In this document: in pieces, positions 6,915 through 15,493 of the stretch | Numbering within the stretch: the first letter of the stretch is position 1 | How the letters are laid out: each line of letters opens with the position of its first letter | Origin: Candidatus Amesbacteria bacterium RBG_19FT_COMBO_48_16 | GTDB lineage: Bacteria; Patescibacteriota; Microgenomatia; CAZETR01; Amesbacteraceae | Reading direction: 5' to 3' | Assembly (NCBI GenBank): GCA_001775555.1 | Contig: MEXE01000042.1 | Coordinates: forward strand, 46,258 to 67,014 | Length of the DNA: 20,757 bases | Position numbers and translations under genes: made by a program | The notes under the pieces: generated by a model | Database searches by the model: none | Seen by the model: only the letters and a program-made list of their open reading frames with translations | What the model was told of the DNA's origin: nothing

Positions 6915-7861
6915 AACTCCTTCTCGCAATCCTTTTTTTATCTCTCGCCGTCTTTATCTTGGGATTATATCTGCTCCGGCCTGTCTCCCCAACTCCCGCG
7001 AAAATTTCTTTTGTGATCACCAAAGACGAGTCGGCAACGTCAGTTATCCGAAAATTAAAAGCCCAAAAACTGATTCGTTCAAGTCTTGTTGCCAAAATCT
7101 ATCTCCGACTGTCCGCCTGGGAAAAGTTTATCCAACCCGGAGGTTACGTTCTCTCCCCCAGCCTATCTACTCCCGAACTGCTCAGACAACTTAAGGTTGG
7201 TCCCAAAGACATTTGGGTGACTCTTCCTGAAGGCTGGCGGCGGGAGCAAATCGCAGCCCGAATGGCCGAAAGTTTATCCGGCCCCAACTCAAACTTTGAT
7301 TCTGAAAAATTCATGACTCTGACAGCTTCGCTGGAAGGCCAACTTTTCCCTGACACTTATTTGATATCTCAAACCATTTCTGCCCCGGAGGCAATATCAA
7401 TACTCACCTCAAATTTTACCCGCAAGTCCGGACTGGACCTGGCACAAAAATATTCTTTACTGATTGTCGCTTCACTGGTTGAACGCGAAGCCAACCAGGA
7501 TCAGGATCGCCCGCTGATTGCCGGTATACTTCTCAAGCGTCTCGAGGCGGGATGGCCTTTACAGGTTGATGCTTCTGTTCAATACGCTTCCGATACAATC
7601 AGATGCCGGAATCAATTACTCACTTGTGACTGGTGGCAGCCGGTAGCTGACACCCGGATCCCTTCGGTATACAATACGTATCTCAGCCCTGGACTTCCTC
7701 CTTCCCCTATAGCCAATCCCGGTCTGGCTGCGATTACGGCAGTTCTTACCCCCCAAACTTCCCCCTATTGGTACTATTTGACAGATCCGGACGGGGTCAC
7801 CCATTATGCCGAGTCCTTGTCCGAACATAATTCAAACATTGACAAATATCTCCGGCTTTGA
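6911..7861 (+). CDS. mltG: Endolytic murein transglycosylase MltG (YceG-like)
   Basis: MltG is a membrane-anchored lytic transglycosylase that cuts nascent glycan strands and is thought to end peptidoglycan chain elongation. The 316-residue protein has an N-terminal membrane helix (about residues 3-22). It keeps the family motifs in order: LPEGW (about 105-109), EGQLFPDTY (about 142), ASLVERE with the catalytic Glu191, then VDASVQYA and the signature YNTYLSPGLPPSPIANPG. The GTG start overlaps the zinc-ribbon gene by 4 bases. Its last codons contain the -35 box of the putative rpoB promoter. Together with the sortase it places cell-wall functions directly upstream of the RNA polymerase cluster. 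Confidence 0.93.
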   Translation: MKLLLAILFLSLAVFILGLYLLRPVSPTPAKISFVITKDESATSVIRKLKAQKLIRSSLVAKIYLRLSAWEKFIQPGGYVLSPSLSTPELLRQLKVGPKDIWVTLPEGWRREQIAARMAESLSGPNSNFDSEKFMTLTASLEGQLFPDTYLISQTISAPEAISILTSNFTRKSGLDLAQKYSLLIVASLVEREANQDQDRPLIAGILLKRLEAGWPLQVDASVQYASDTIRCRNQLLTCDWWQPVADTRIPSVYNTYLSPGLPPSPIANPGLAAITAVLTPQTSPYWYYLTDPDGVTHYAESLSEHNSNIDKYLRL

Positions 7862-7867
7862 TATAAG
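7839..7867 (+). promoter_or_regulatory. Strong sigma70-type promoter for rpoBC and the ribosomal cluster
   Basis: TTGACA (7839-7844, a perfect -35) and TATAAG (7862-7867, 5 of 6 matches to the -10) are separated by exactly 17 bp. Expected transcription start is near 7874, giving a leader of about 87 nt before the rpoB ATG. The -35 lies inside the last codons of mltG. It is the best promoter match I found in the window and is in the right place for the large downstream cluster. Confidence 0.65.
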
Positions 7868-7903
7868 TGGGACATTCTATTAGCAGGCTAGGTAAAATTA
7901 GCC

Positions 7904-7939
7904 GGCCTTTTTGCGCCGAAAAAGGCCTTTTTCTTTTTT
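7904..7939 (+). terminator. Intrinsic terminator in the rpoB leader (possible attenuator)
   Basis: GGCCTTTTT (7904-7912) pairs perfectly with AAAAAGGCC (7919-7927) around a 6-nt loop, followed by T5-C-T6 (7928-7939). A smaller hairpin, GGCTA (7886-7890) with TAGCC (7899-7903), abuts it on the 5' side. The element lies downstream of the putative rpoB promoter and 21 bp before the rpoB ATG. It could end mltG transcripts, attenuate rpoBC, or both. The upstream hairpin does not use the terminator arms, so it is not an obvious antiterminator. Confidence 0.7.
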
Positions 7940-7960
7940 CCGCCCGACACCAAGCTCGAA

Positions 7961-10900
7961 ATGAAGCCAGCCAACCGCATTTTTTGGGGACAATCATATC
8001 CTAATCTCCCCCCCCTTGAATTAAATCGGATTCAGCATGACTCATGGCGCGGTTTTCTCGCTGATGGCATCAAAAACAGTTTATCTGAAATCAATCCTGT
8101 CGAAGACTTTACTGGCAAAAACTGGACTCTGGAATTCCTTGATCACTCTATAGAAAAACCCGGTATTTCTCCCCAACACGCTCTTAACAAAGGCCTCACT
8201 TTTGCCGCGGCCCTCCGGGTTAAAACCAGGCTTACTAATAAGCAAACTGGAAAGAATACCTCTGCGGAAGTATTTTTAGGCGATATACCCCAAATGACCA
8301 ATCGGGGTACATTTATAATCAACGGGGTAGAAAGAGCCGTCATTAACCAATTGGTACGCTCTCCCGGAGTATATTTTGGACTCGAGCTCGATGCCGCATC
8401 GGGACGATTGTTGCATACTGCAGAACTGCGCCCGATTCGTGGCACTTGGCTGGAATTTGAAATCTCCAGAGCTAATGTTATTTCTGTCCGGATTGATCGG
8501 CGGCGCAAGTTTGTCGTTACCACTCTTCTTCGGGCTATGGGCCTGTCCGATCCGGACCAGCTCACCACCGCTTTTTCTCAGGTCGACACTGATTCTTCCC
8601 ACCATTACCTTGAAAGTTCTCTGGCCAAAGATACCACCAAAACCGCGGAAGAAGCCTTGGTTGAAATTTATAAAAAAATGCGCCCCGGTGAGCCGATTGT
8701 TTTGGAAAATGCCCAGCGTCTGATGTATGACCTGTTTTTTAATCCCCGGCGTTACGACTTGGGTCAGGTCGGACGGTACAAACTTAACAAACGCCTCAAT
8801 TTGAACTCCGATCAGCTGGTCCTGACCAGAGATGACCTGGTATCTGCCATCGCTTACCTTATCGGTTTGCAAAATGGCCATGGCAAGGTTGACGATATTG
8901 ACCATTTGGCCAATCGCCGGATCCGTCGGGTAGGCGAACTGGTTGCCCAGACTGCTTTTCGGGATGGCCTGTTACGTCTGGAACGGGCTATCAAAGAAAA
9001 AATGAGCTTGGTTTCGACTGACGAACTGGTTGTTCCCTCTATGTTGGTCAACGCCCGGCCGGTTATTGCCGCGGTAAATGAGTTTTTCCGCAGTTCTCAG
9101 TTGTCTCAGATTCTCGAGCAAACCAACCCTCTTTCGGAGATAGACCATCTCCGCCGCCTGACTGTCATGGGCAGGGGAGGCATTACCCGGGAGCGGGCCT
9201 CGTTTAGCATCCGTGACGTCAACAGTAGTCAATACGGTCGGATCGACCCTGTCCGTTCACCCGAAGGAGCCAACATCGGCTTAGTTACCTATCTTTCTTT
9301 GTACACCCGCGTTAATGATTTCGGTTTCTTAGAAGTTCCTTACCGAAAACTTATCAAGGAAAAAGTGGGCGGCAAAACCCGGGTCAAAATAGGGAATGAC
9401 TTGGTTTACCTTACCGCTGATGATGAAGAGTCATACCACATCTCCCACGGCGATGTGCATATTGACAACCGCGGATATGTGATCGAGACATGGTTGCCTA
9501 TCCGTTATCAGGGAAATTTTATGGAAGGTCCCATCGACACCGTTGATCTGATTGACGCAGTACCTCGCCAGGTAGTTGGTACTTCTGCCTCTCTGATCCC
9601 TTTTCTGGCCAATGATGCGGCCAACCGGGCTCTCATGGGAGCCAACATGCAGACTCAGGCAGTTCCGCTTCTTCGGCCGGCCAGTCCGGTTATAGGTACC
9701 GGCATGGAGCGGGATATCGCCGGTGCTCTTGGCTGGTGTGTTTATGCACGCAACTCCGGAGTAGTTTCGTACGTCGACTCGGAAAAAATCGTTATCAAAC
9801 TGGATAAAAAAACTGTCGATGATAAACCCGCGGAAAACATCACTCTCAAAGGCGATTCGGAAACTTATCACCTGCTCAAATTTAAACGCACCTCCCAAAG
9901 CTCCTGTTTCAATCAGCAGCCTGCGGTGTCTATCGGCCAAAAGATTACCCGGGGCCAGTTGTTAGTCGACGGTCCGGCTTCTCAGGAGGGGGAACTCGCC
10001 TTGGGGCAAAACCTGTTTATCGCCTATGCTTCGTTCGAAGGACTGGGTTACGAAGATGCCATTGTTATCTCGGATAGGCTAGTCAGAGAAGATGTGCTTA
10101 CATCCATTCACATTGAGGAATATGAAGCAGACGTGGTCGACACAAAATTGGGTCCCGAAGAGCTCACCCGGGATATTCCCAACGTCGGGGAAACATTTTT
10201 GGCCAGCCTGGATATAGAAGGCATAATTACCATCGGATCTGAAGTAAATCCGAATGATATTCTGGTTGGAAAAATAGCTCCCAAAGGAGAAACTGAGCTC
10301 TCAGCTGAGGAAAGATTACTCCGCGCAATTTTTGGTGAAAAAGCCCGCGACGTTCGTGATACCTCGTTGCGCATGCCCCATGGAGAAAGAGGAATCGTTG
10401 TAGACATTCAGGTTTTGGACAGGCAGACCGGGGATGAACTTCCTCCCGGTGTAAACAAAAAAGTCTTAGTCAAAGTCGCCCAAACCAGAAAAATCAGCGT
10501 CGGCGACAAGCTGGCGGGGCGGCACGGCAATAAAGGAGTGATCAGCCGAATTGTTCCAGTGGCGGATATGCCCCACTTACTGGACGGTACCCCCGTGGAT
10601 GTCATGATTTCCCCCATCTCCGTTCTGGCTCGTATGAACCTGGGCCAGCTGCTGGAAGCTCGTTTAGGTTGGGCTGAAAGTGTCCTTGGTCACAAAATCG
10701 CTGTCCCCGTATTTGAAAAAATTGCCGAGGACCAAATCGCCGACCAAATGCGTGCCGCCAACCTTCCCGTCAGTGGTAAGACTACTCTTATTGATGGTCG
10801 TTCCGGACAGCCTTACGAAAAACCCACGGTAGTTGGGGTAGGCTATATTCTCAAACTTCACCATATGGTTGAGGATAAGACTCATGCCCGCTCTACCGGC

Positions 10901-11305
10901 CCTTATTCTTTGGTAACTCAACAACCGCTGGGAGGTAAAGCCCAAATGGGAGGCCAACGACTAGGAGAAATGGAAGTTTGGGCTTTGGAAGCTCATCGTG
11001 CAGCCCACACTCTCCAGGAAATGTTGACTATCAAATCCGATGACGTGGTTGGCCGGGCCAAAGCCTTTGAGGCTATAGTCAAGGGTCTGGAAATACCCAC
11101 CAGTTCTGTCCCCGAATCCTTTAACGTCTTGGTCAAAGAACTCCAAAGCCTGGGTCTTCAGGTTATCCCGATTGGGATCAAAACCAAACCTGTCGACGAT
11201 ACAGCCGTTGCCTCCGTTACTCCACCCGTTACCGATGACGCAGCTGTCCTTATTAATGACACTCAAATTACCTCTTCCAATGAGTTGTTGGCTCAAAACG
11301 AATAA
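7961..11305 (+). CDS. rpoB: DNA-directed RNA polymerase subunit beta
   Basis: The beta subunit forms one side of the RNA polymerase active-site cleft. The 1114-residue protein is complete and near the short end for the family, with no large insertion. Landmarks include the rifampicin region starting SSQLSQILEQTNPLSEI (about residues 378-394), RDVNSSQYGRI, GKIAPKGETEL, KISVGDKLAGRHGNKGV and the C-terminal GGKAQMGGQRLGEMEVWALE. Against the E. coli sequence as I recall it, the rifampicin region has Glu386 for Asp516, Thr401 for Ser531, Met403 for Leu533 and Arg405 for Pro535. Gln383, His396 and Arg399 are kept. The NPLGVPSRMN stretch reads SPISVLARMN. It is followed 9 bp later by rpoC. Confidence 0.97.
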   Translation: MKPANRIFWGQSYPNLPPLELNRIQHDSWRGFLADGIKNSLSEINPVEDFTGKNWTLEFLDHSIEKPGISPQHALNKGLTFAAALRVKTRLTNKQTGKNTSAEVFLGDIPQMTNRGTFIINGVERAVINQLVRSPGVYFGLELDAASGRLLHTAELRPIRGTWLEFEISRANVISVRIDRRRKFVVTTLLRAMGLSDPDQLTTAFSQVDTDSSHHYLESSLAKDTTKTAEEALVEIYKKMRPGEPIVLENAQRLMYDLFFNPRRYDLGQVGRYKLNKRLNLNSDQLVLTRDDLVSAIAYLIGLQNGHGKVDDIDHLANRRIRRVGELVAQTAFRDGLLRLERAIKEKMSLVSTDELVVPSMLVNARPVIAAVNEFFRSSQLSQILEQTNPLSEIDHLRRLTVMGRGGITRERASFSIRDVNSSQYGRIDPVRSPEGANIGLVTYLSLYTRVNDFGFLEVPYRKLIKEKVGGKTRVKIGNDLVYLTADDEESYHISHGDVHIDNRGYVIETWLPIRYQGNFMEGPIDTVDLIDAVPRQVVGTSASLIPFLANDAANRALMGANMQTQAVPLLRPASPVIGTGMERDIAGALGWCVYARNSGVVSYVDSEKIVIKLDKKTVDDKPAENITLKGDSETYHLLKFKRTSQSSCFNQQPAVSIGQKITRGQLLVDGPASQEGELALGQNLFIAYASFEGLGYEDAIVISDRLVREDVLTSIHIEEYEADVVDTKLGPEELTRDIPNVGETFLASLDIEGIITIGSEVNPNDILVGKIAPKGETELSAEERLLRAIFGEKARDVRDTSLRMPHGERGIVVDIQVLDRQTGDELPPGVNKKVLVKVAQTRKISVGDKLAGRHGNKGVISRIVPVADMPHLLDGTPVDVMISPISVLARMNLGQLLEARLGWAESVLGHKIAVPVFEKIAEDQIADQMRAANLPVSGKTTLIDGRSGQPYEKPTVVGVGYILKLHHMVEDKTHARSTGPYSLVTQQPLGGKAQMGGQRLGEMEVWALEAHRAAHTLQEMLTIKSDDVVGRAKAFEAIVKGLEIPTSSVPESFNVLVKELQSLGLQVIPIGIKTKPVDDTAVASVTPPVTDDAAVLINDTQITSSNELLAQNE

Positions 11306-11314
11306 CCATAAGAT

Positions 11315-14300
11315 ATGACCCAAAAAACCGATATCCGCGAGGATTCATTCAAAAATATTTATGACTTTTCTGCCCTCCAGCTGAAGCTGGCCTCCGGAGA
11401 TATTATTAAAACCTGGTCTCGCGGCGAAGTCACGAAACCCGAAACCATTAACTACCGGACTCTTCGTCCGGAAAAGGACGGCCTATTCGATGAGCGTATT
11501 TTTGGCCCGGTCAAAGATTGGGAATGTTACTGCGGCAAATACAAGCGCATTCGCTACAAAGGCATCATTTGTGATAAATGCGGGGTGGAAGTTACCCATT
11601 CCCGGGTTCGTCGGGAACGTATGGGCCATATCACTCTGGCTTCACCGGTGTGTCACGTCTGGTATTTTAAGGGTGCTCCTTCCCGGCTGTCCCTGCTTAT
11701 GGATGTAGCCCCCAAGGCTTTGGAATCTGTCATTTATTTTGCTCAGTATATAGTCGGCCAGGTTGATAATTCGGCTCGGGAAAAAACCATAGAGCGCCTC
11801 CGTCGGGAAACAGCCGAAAAGAAAGAAGCTGTCAAATCCGACTTCTCGTCCCGGCGTAAAGAAGCGGAAAAATCCGAAGCTCAGGAAATAAAAACTCTCA
11901 AAGACCAGTCTCTCAATGAAGATGCGGCCGCTCTGGCTTTGGACCAGCTGCAGCTCAAAACCAAGCAGGTTCTCCAAGCCTTTATCGATCAGGAGGCTTC
12001 GGAAATAGAAAAGACTTCCAACTTTTACACCCGACTTCTGGATATTGTCGAAAATCTTCGCCCGGGCAGTGTTTTGACTGAAGAAGAATATTCTAAACTC
12101 GCGGAGTATTCCGCTTTGGATTTTGCCACCGTAGGTATGGGAGCAGAAGCAATCCTTGAAGTCATCAGACACCTTGACCTGGGTAGCCTAAGCAATGCTT
12201 TACGTCAGGAAATAGCCACCTCTACCGGCCAGCGCCATATAAAAGCGACTAAGCGGTTACGTGTGGTTGACGGGCTTAGGCGGGCTGGTATTGACCCCGC
12301 CTGGATGATCCTCAAGATCCTCCCCGTCATTCCCCCGGATTTACGCCCCATGGTTCAGCTTTCCGGCGGTCGGTTTGCCACCTCAGACTTAAATGATCTC
12401 TACCGCCGGGTAATCAATCGTAATAACCGTCTCAAGCACCTGATTGATTTGGGTGCCCCGGAAATAATTCTTCGAAACGAAAAAAGAATGCTCCAAGAAG
12501 CAGTCGACGCTCTTATAGATTCATCCCAGCGCTCCACTCTGGCTCGCCGGCTGCCTGCTTCCGCTCATTCCAAATCTCTCTCTGATATCCTGCGCGGCAA
12601 ACAAGGCCGCTTCCGGCAAAATTTACTGGGTAAGCGGGTGGATTATTCCGGCCGCTCGGTGATTGTCGTCGGACCCGAACTGAAGATTAATCAATGCGGT
12701 TTGCCCAAGGATATGGCTTTGGAGATGTTTAAACCCTTTGTTTTAAGACAAATGATCGTCCAAGGCTTAGCTCCCAATGTCAAATCTGCAAAAAATATGC
12801 TGGAAACTCGTCCGCCCGAGGTTTTTGACATCCTTGAGGAAATCACCAAAAATCACCCCATCCTTTTAAACCGCGCCCCCACTTTGCACAAGCTGAGTAT
12901 CCAGGCATTTTACCCTTTGTTGATTGAGGGTTCGGCGATTCAAATCCATCCTTGTATCTGTGCCGGGTTTAACGCCGATTTTGACGGCGACCAGATGGCC
13001 GTCCATGTTCCCCTAAGTCAGGAGGCCATAACTGAAGTCAAAGAATTGATGATGCCCGAGCAAAATTTAAGAAAACCGGCAGACGGCACGCCTATTTCCA
13101 TCCCTTCAGCCAAAGAAATCGCCCTGGGTAATTTCTATCTCACCTCGGTAGATCCGGTTCTTCCCGTCCACTCTTCCGTCTTCGCTTCTCCGCAGGAAGC
13201 CATCCTTGCCTTTCATACAGGGTTCATCCCTCTCTGCCAGTCAGCCAAAGTCCAGGTCAACCATCAAATCATTGCCACCACTCCCGGCCGCCTGCTGTTC
13301 AATGAAATTCTCCCCGAAAAACTGCCCTTTATAAACGAACCGGTGAACCGTTCTGTTATGATCAAACTTTTCAACTCTGCTTTCAAGCTTCTTGATACTG
13401 CTTCCATTGTCAAACTGATTGACGATATCAAAGCTCTTGGGTTTTGGGCGGGAACCATCTCCGGACTTTCTGTCAGTATCACCGATTGCATGATTTCCCC
13501 CGCCAAAAAAGATTTTATTGACCAGGCTAACGCCAAAGTTGCTGAGATCGAGAACAACTATTCCCTGGGTCTTATTACTTTTGAAGAAAAGAAACGTCTG
13601 GTCCAGGAAATATGGCTTGATACCACGGAAAAACTGGCCGATGCTACCTGGGATCTGTTCGACGTAGAAAACCCTATCCGGGTGATCATAAATGCCGGAG
13701 CCGGAAAAGCCTCCCGGGAACAAGTCCGTCAGTTATCAGCGATGCGCGGACTGGTTGTCGACCCTATGGGTCGTATTGTTGACCTTCCTTTAAAGAGTAA
13801 CTATCGGGAAGGCTTTTCCACTTTTGAATATGTTTCCGCCGCTCGGGGTGAGCGGAAAGGCTTGTCGGACACGGCTATCAGGACCGCCGATGCGGGTTAT
13901 TTAACCCGGAGGTTAGTGGATGTTGCCCACGACATGATCATCCGCCTTGACGACTGTCATAGCGATTCTGGGCTCACGATTTCTCGCACGGGAAAACGGG
14001 CGAAATCTTTCGTCTCCCGTATTTTTGGACGAATCTTGGCCGCCGACCTTATTTCCCCCAAATCCCGCAAAGTATTATTTGCATCCGGCACCCTGTTGGA
14101 TGAAGAAAAAGTTACCCGGCTTGATCAGCTTCAGGTTGCCCAAGTGGTGGTTCGCTCTCCGCTGACCTGCAAAGCCAGGCACGGCATTTGTGCCGCTTGT
14201 TATGGTTGGAGCCTGTCCGCCATGGCTATGGTAAATGTCGGTGAGCCCGTAGGAGTAGTTGCCGCTCAAAGTATCGGTGAACCCGGGACTCAAATGACTT

Positions 14301-15046
14301 TGCATGGTAAGCGCGGGGGTTTGTCGGTCGGTAGTATCGACGTCACCCAGGGCTTACCCAGAGTAGAAGAGCTGTTTGAGGCCAGGACACCCAAGATGGT
14401 CTCACCCCTGGCGGAAATTTCGGGTAAGGTCGAAGTAGTCGAGACGGGTGAGGGTTACAAAATCCGGATCCGCAACGCCTCTGTCAAACCGGTCGAAGAG
14501 AGGGAGTATCTCATCCCCTTAACTGCCGAGCTCAAAGTCGAAGATGGCGATTTGATATCTGCCGGTACTCAATTAGCCACAGGCTCTTTGGATATAAAGG
14601 AGGTTTTGGAAGTCAGAGGCCAGCATGGGGCTCAGGAGTACCTGATAGAGGAAATCCAGCTGGTTTATGAGTCCCAAGGGGTGCCGATTCATGATAAGCA
14701 TTTTGAGGTAATTGTCCGCCGGATGAGTGACAGGGTCCGGATACTCTCCCAGGGAGACACCACTCTTCTGCCTGGAGACATTATTGATAGGGCTGCATTT
14801 GAAGCCGAAAACACCAAGACGCTGGCCGCCGGCGGCGAACCGGCCTCGGCCCAGGTAGTCGTCTTGGGTATCACCAGAGCCGCCCTGAAAACCGGTTCCT
14901 GGCTGTCTGCCGCTTCTTTTATCGAGACCACCTCCCAGCTGGCGGAAGCCGCAATCGAAGGGCGGATTGACCCCCTCTTAGGCCTTAAGGAAAACGTGAT
15001 TATTGGCCGTCTTATTCCCACCAGCCCTGACCGGGCTGTTATATAA
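11315..15046 (+). CDS. rpoC: DNA-directed RNA polymerase subunit beta' with atypical trigger loop
   Basis: Beta' carries the catalytic magnesium site. The 1243-residue protein has the N-terminal zinc site (Cys71, Cys73, Cys86, Cys89), a charged coiled-coil insertion around residues 155-245, switch motifs NRAPTLHKLSIQAF, and NADFDGDQM at 553-561 with Asp555, Asp557 and Asp559. The second zinc site (CKARHGICAACYG) is intact. The bridge helix begins ARGERKGL rather than THGARKGL (Arg844 for His). The trigger loop, normally TMRTFH.GG, reads TLHGKRGG at 995-1002, with Arg1000 in the place of the catalytic His; the spacing from EPGTQ to the downstream TQGLPR is unchanged, so it is substitution, not deletion or frameshift. 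No Shine-Dalgarno is visible; rpsL follows 11 bp later. Confidence 0.97.
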   Translation: MTQKTDIREDSFKNIYDFSALQLKLASGDIIKTWSRGEVTKPETINYRTLRPEKDGLFDERIFGPVKDWECYCGKYKRIRYKGIICDKCGVEVTHSRVRRERMGHITLASPVCHVWYFKGAPSRLSLLMDVAPKALESVIYFAQYIVGQVDNSAREKTIERLRRETAEKKEAVKSDFSSRRKEAEKSEAQEIKTLKDQSLNEDAAALALDQLQLKTKQVLQAFIDQEASEIEKTSNFYTRLLDIVENLRPGSVLTEEEYSKLAEYSALDFATVGMGAEAILEVIRHLDLGSLSNALRQEIATSTGQRHIKATKRLRVVDGLRRAGIDPAWMILKILPVIPPDLRPMVQLSGGRFATSDLNDLYRRVINRNNRLKHLIDLGAPEIILRNEKRMLQEAVDALIDSSQRSTLARRLPASAHSKSLSDILRGKQGRFRQNLLGKRVDYSGRSVIVVGPELKINQCGLPKDMALEMFKPFVLRQMIVQGLAPNVKSAKNMLETRPPEVFDILEEITKNHPILLNRAPTLHKLSIQAFYPLLIEGSAIQIHPCICAGFNADFDGDQMAVHVPLSQEAITEVKELMMPEQNLRKPADGTPISIPSAKEIALGNFYLTSVDPVLPVHSSVFASPQEAILAFHTGFIPLCQSAKVQVNHQIIATTPGRLLFNEILPEKLPFINEPVNRSVMIKLFNSAFKLLDTASIVKLIDDIKALGFWAGTISGLSVSITDCMISPAKKDFIDQANAKVAEIENNYSLGLITFEEKKRLVQEIWLDTTEKLADATWDLFDVENPIRVIINAGAGKASREQVRQLSAMRGLVVDPMGRIVDLPLKSNYREGFSTFEYVSAARGERKGLSDTAIRTADAGYLTRRLVDVAHDMIIRLDDCHSDSGLTISRTGKRAKSFVSRIFGRILAADLISPKSRKVLFASGTLLDEEKVTRLDQLQVAQVVVRSPLTCKARHGICAACYGWSLSAMAMVNVGEPVGVVAAQSIGEPGTQMTLHGKRGGLSVGSIDVTQGLPRVEELFEARTPKMVSPLAEISGKVEVVETGEGYKIRIRNASVKPVEEREYLIPLTAELKVEDGDLISAGTQLATGSLDIKEVLEVRGQHGAQEYLIEEIQLVYESQGVPIHDKHFEVIVRRMSDRVRILSQGDTTLLPGDIIDRAAFEAENTKTLAAGGEPASAQVVVLGITRAALKTGSWLSAASFIETTSQLAEAAIEGRIDPLLGLKENVIIGRLIPTSPDRAVI

Positions 15047-15057
15047 TTAGCCGCGTT

Positions 15058-15492
15058 ATGCCTACTATCAGCCAGCTCGTAAGAATCGGACGTAAAACTA
15101 AGGTCAAAAAGGCCCATTCCACTGTTCTGCGTCGGTCTTTTAACGCCAAGGATAGGCGATTTACCACCTCCGTGAATCCTTTCAAACGCGGAGTAGTTAC
15201 TATTGTCAAGACCATGACTCCCAGAAAACCTAATTCGGCATTAAGAAAAGTAGCCCGTGTTCGCCTTTCAAATAAAACCGATGTTACCGCTTATATTCCG
15301 GGGATTGGCCACAACATAGCCGAACATGCCATAGTCCTCGTCCGTGGAGGCAGAGTCAAAGACTTGCCGGGAGTCAAATACCACATTGTCAGAGGCAAAT
15401 ATGATGCCTCTGGGGTGGAATCCCGCAAACAAGGCCGTAGTCGTTATGGGACCAAAGTTACTTCAGGACCCAAAGTTGCCGCCGCCAGCTGA
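15058..15492 (+). CDS. rpsL: 30S ribosomal protein uS12 with N-terminal insertion
   Basis: uS12 sits at the decoding centre of the small subunit. The conserved decoding loops are intact: TPRKPNSALRKVARVRL and GGRVKDLPGVKYHIVRG, including the lysines where streptomycin-resistance changes occur in other bacteria. The protein has 144 residues, against about 124 in E. coli. Counting to the conserved KRGV shows 13 extra residues around positions 25-41, and the C-terminus is also a few residues longer. It starts 11 bp after rpoC with no Shine-Dalgarno and ends one base before the rpsG ATG. Confidence 0.96.
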   Translation: MPTISQLVRIGRKTKVKKAHSTVLRRSFNAKDRRFTTSVNPFKRGVVTIVKTMTPRKPNSALRKVARVRLSNKTDVTAYIPGIGHNIAEHAIVLVRGGRVKDLPGVKYHIVRGKYDASGVESRKQGRSRYGTKVTSGPKVAAAS

Positions 15493-15493
15493 T

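Noticed and set aside
7868..7960. Leader peptide beginning at GTG 7868
   Set aside because: The frame runs straight through the terminator and into rpoB without a stop, so it has no leader-peptide layout.
8276..8905. 209-residue open frame on the minus strand
   Set aside because: It lies wholly inside rpoB, has no recognisable domain, and its residues follow the complement of conserved rpoB codons.
9431..9940. 169-residue open frame on the minus strand
   Set aside because: It is antisense to rpoB in a conserved part of the gene and shows no family features.
15344..15493. Upstream start for rpsG
   Set aside because: The added 50 residues are rpsL in another frame; uS7 proteins begin at the later ATG.
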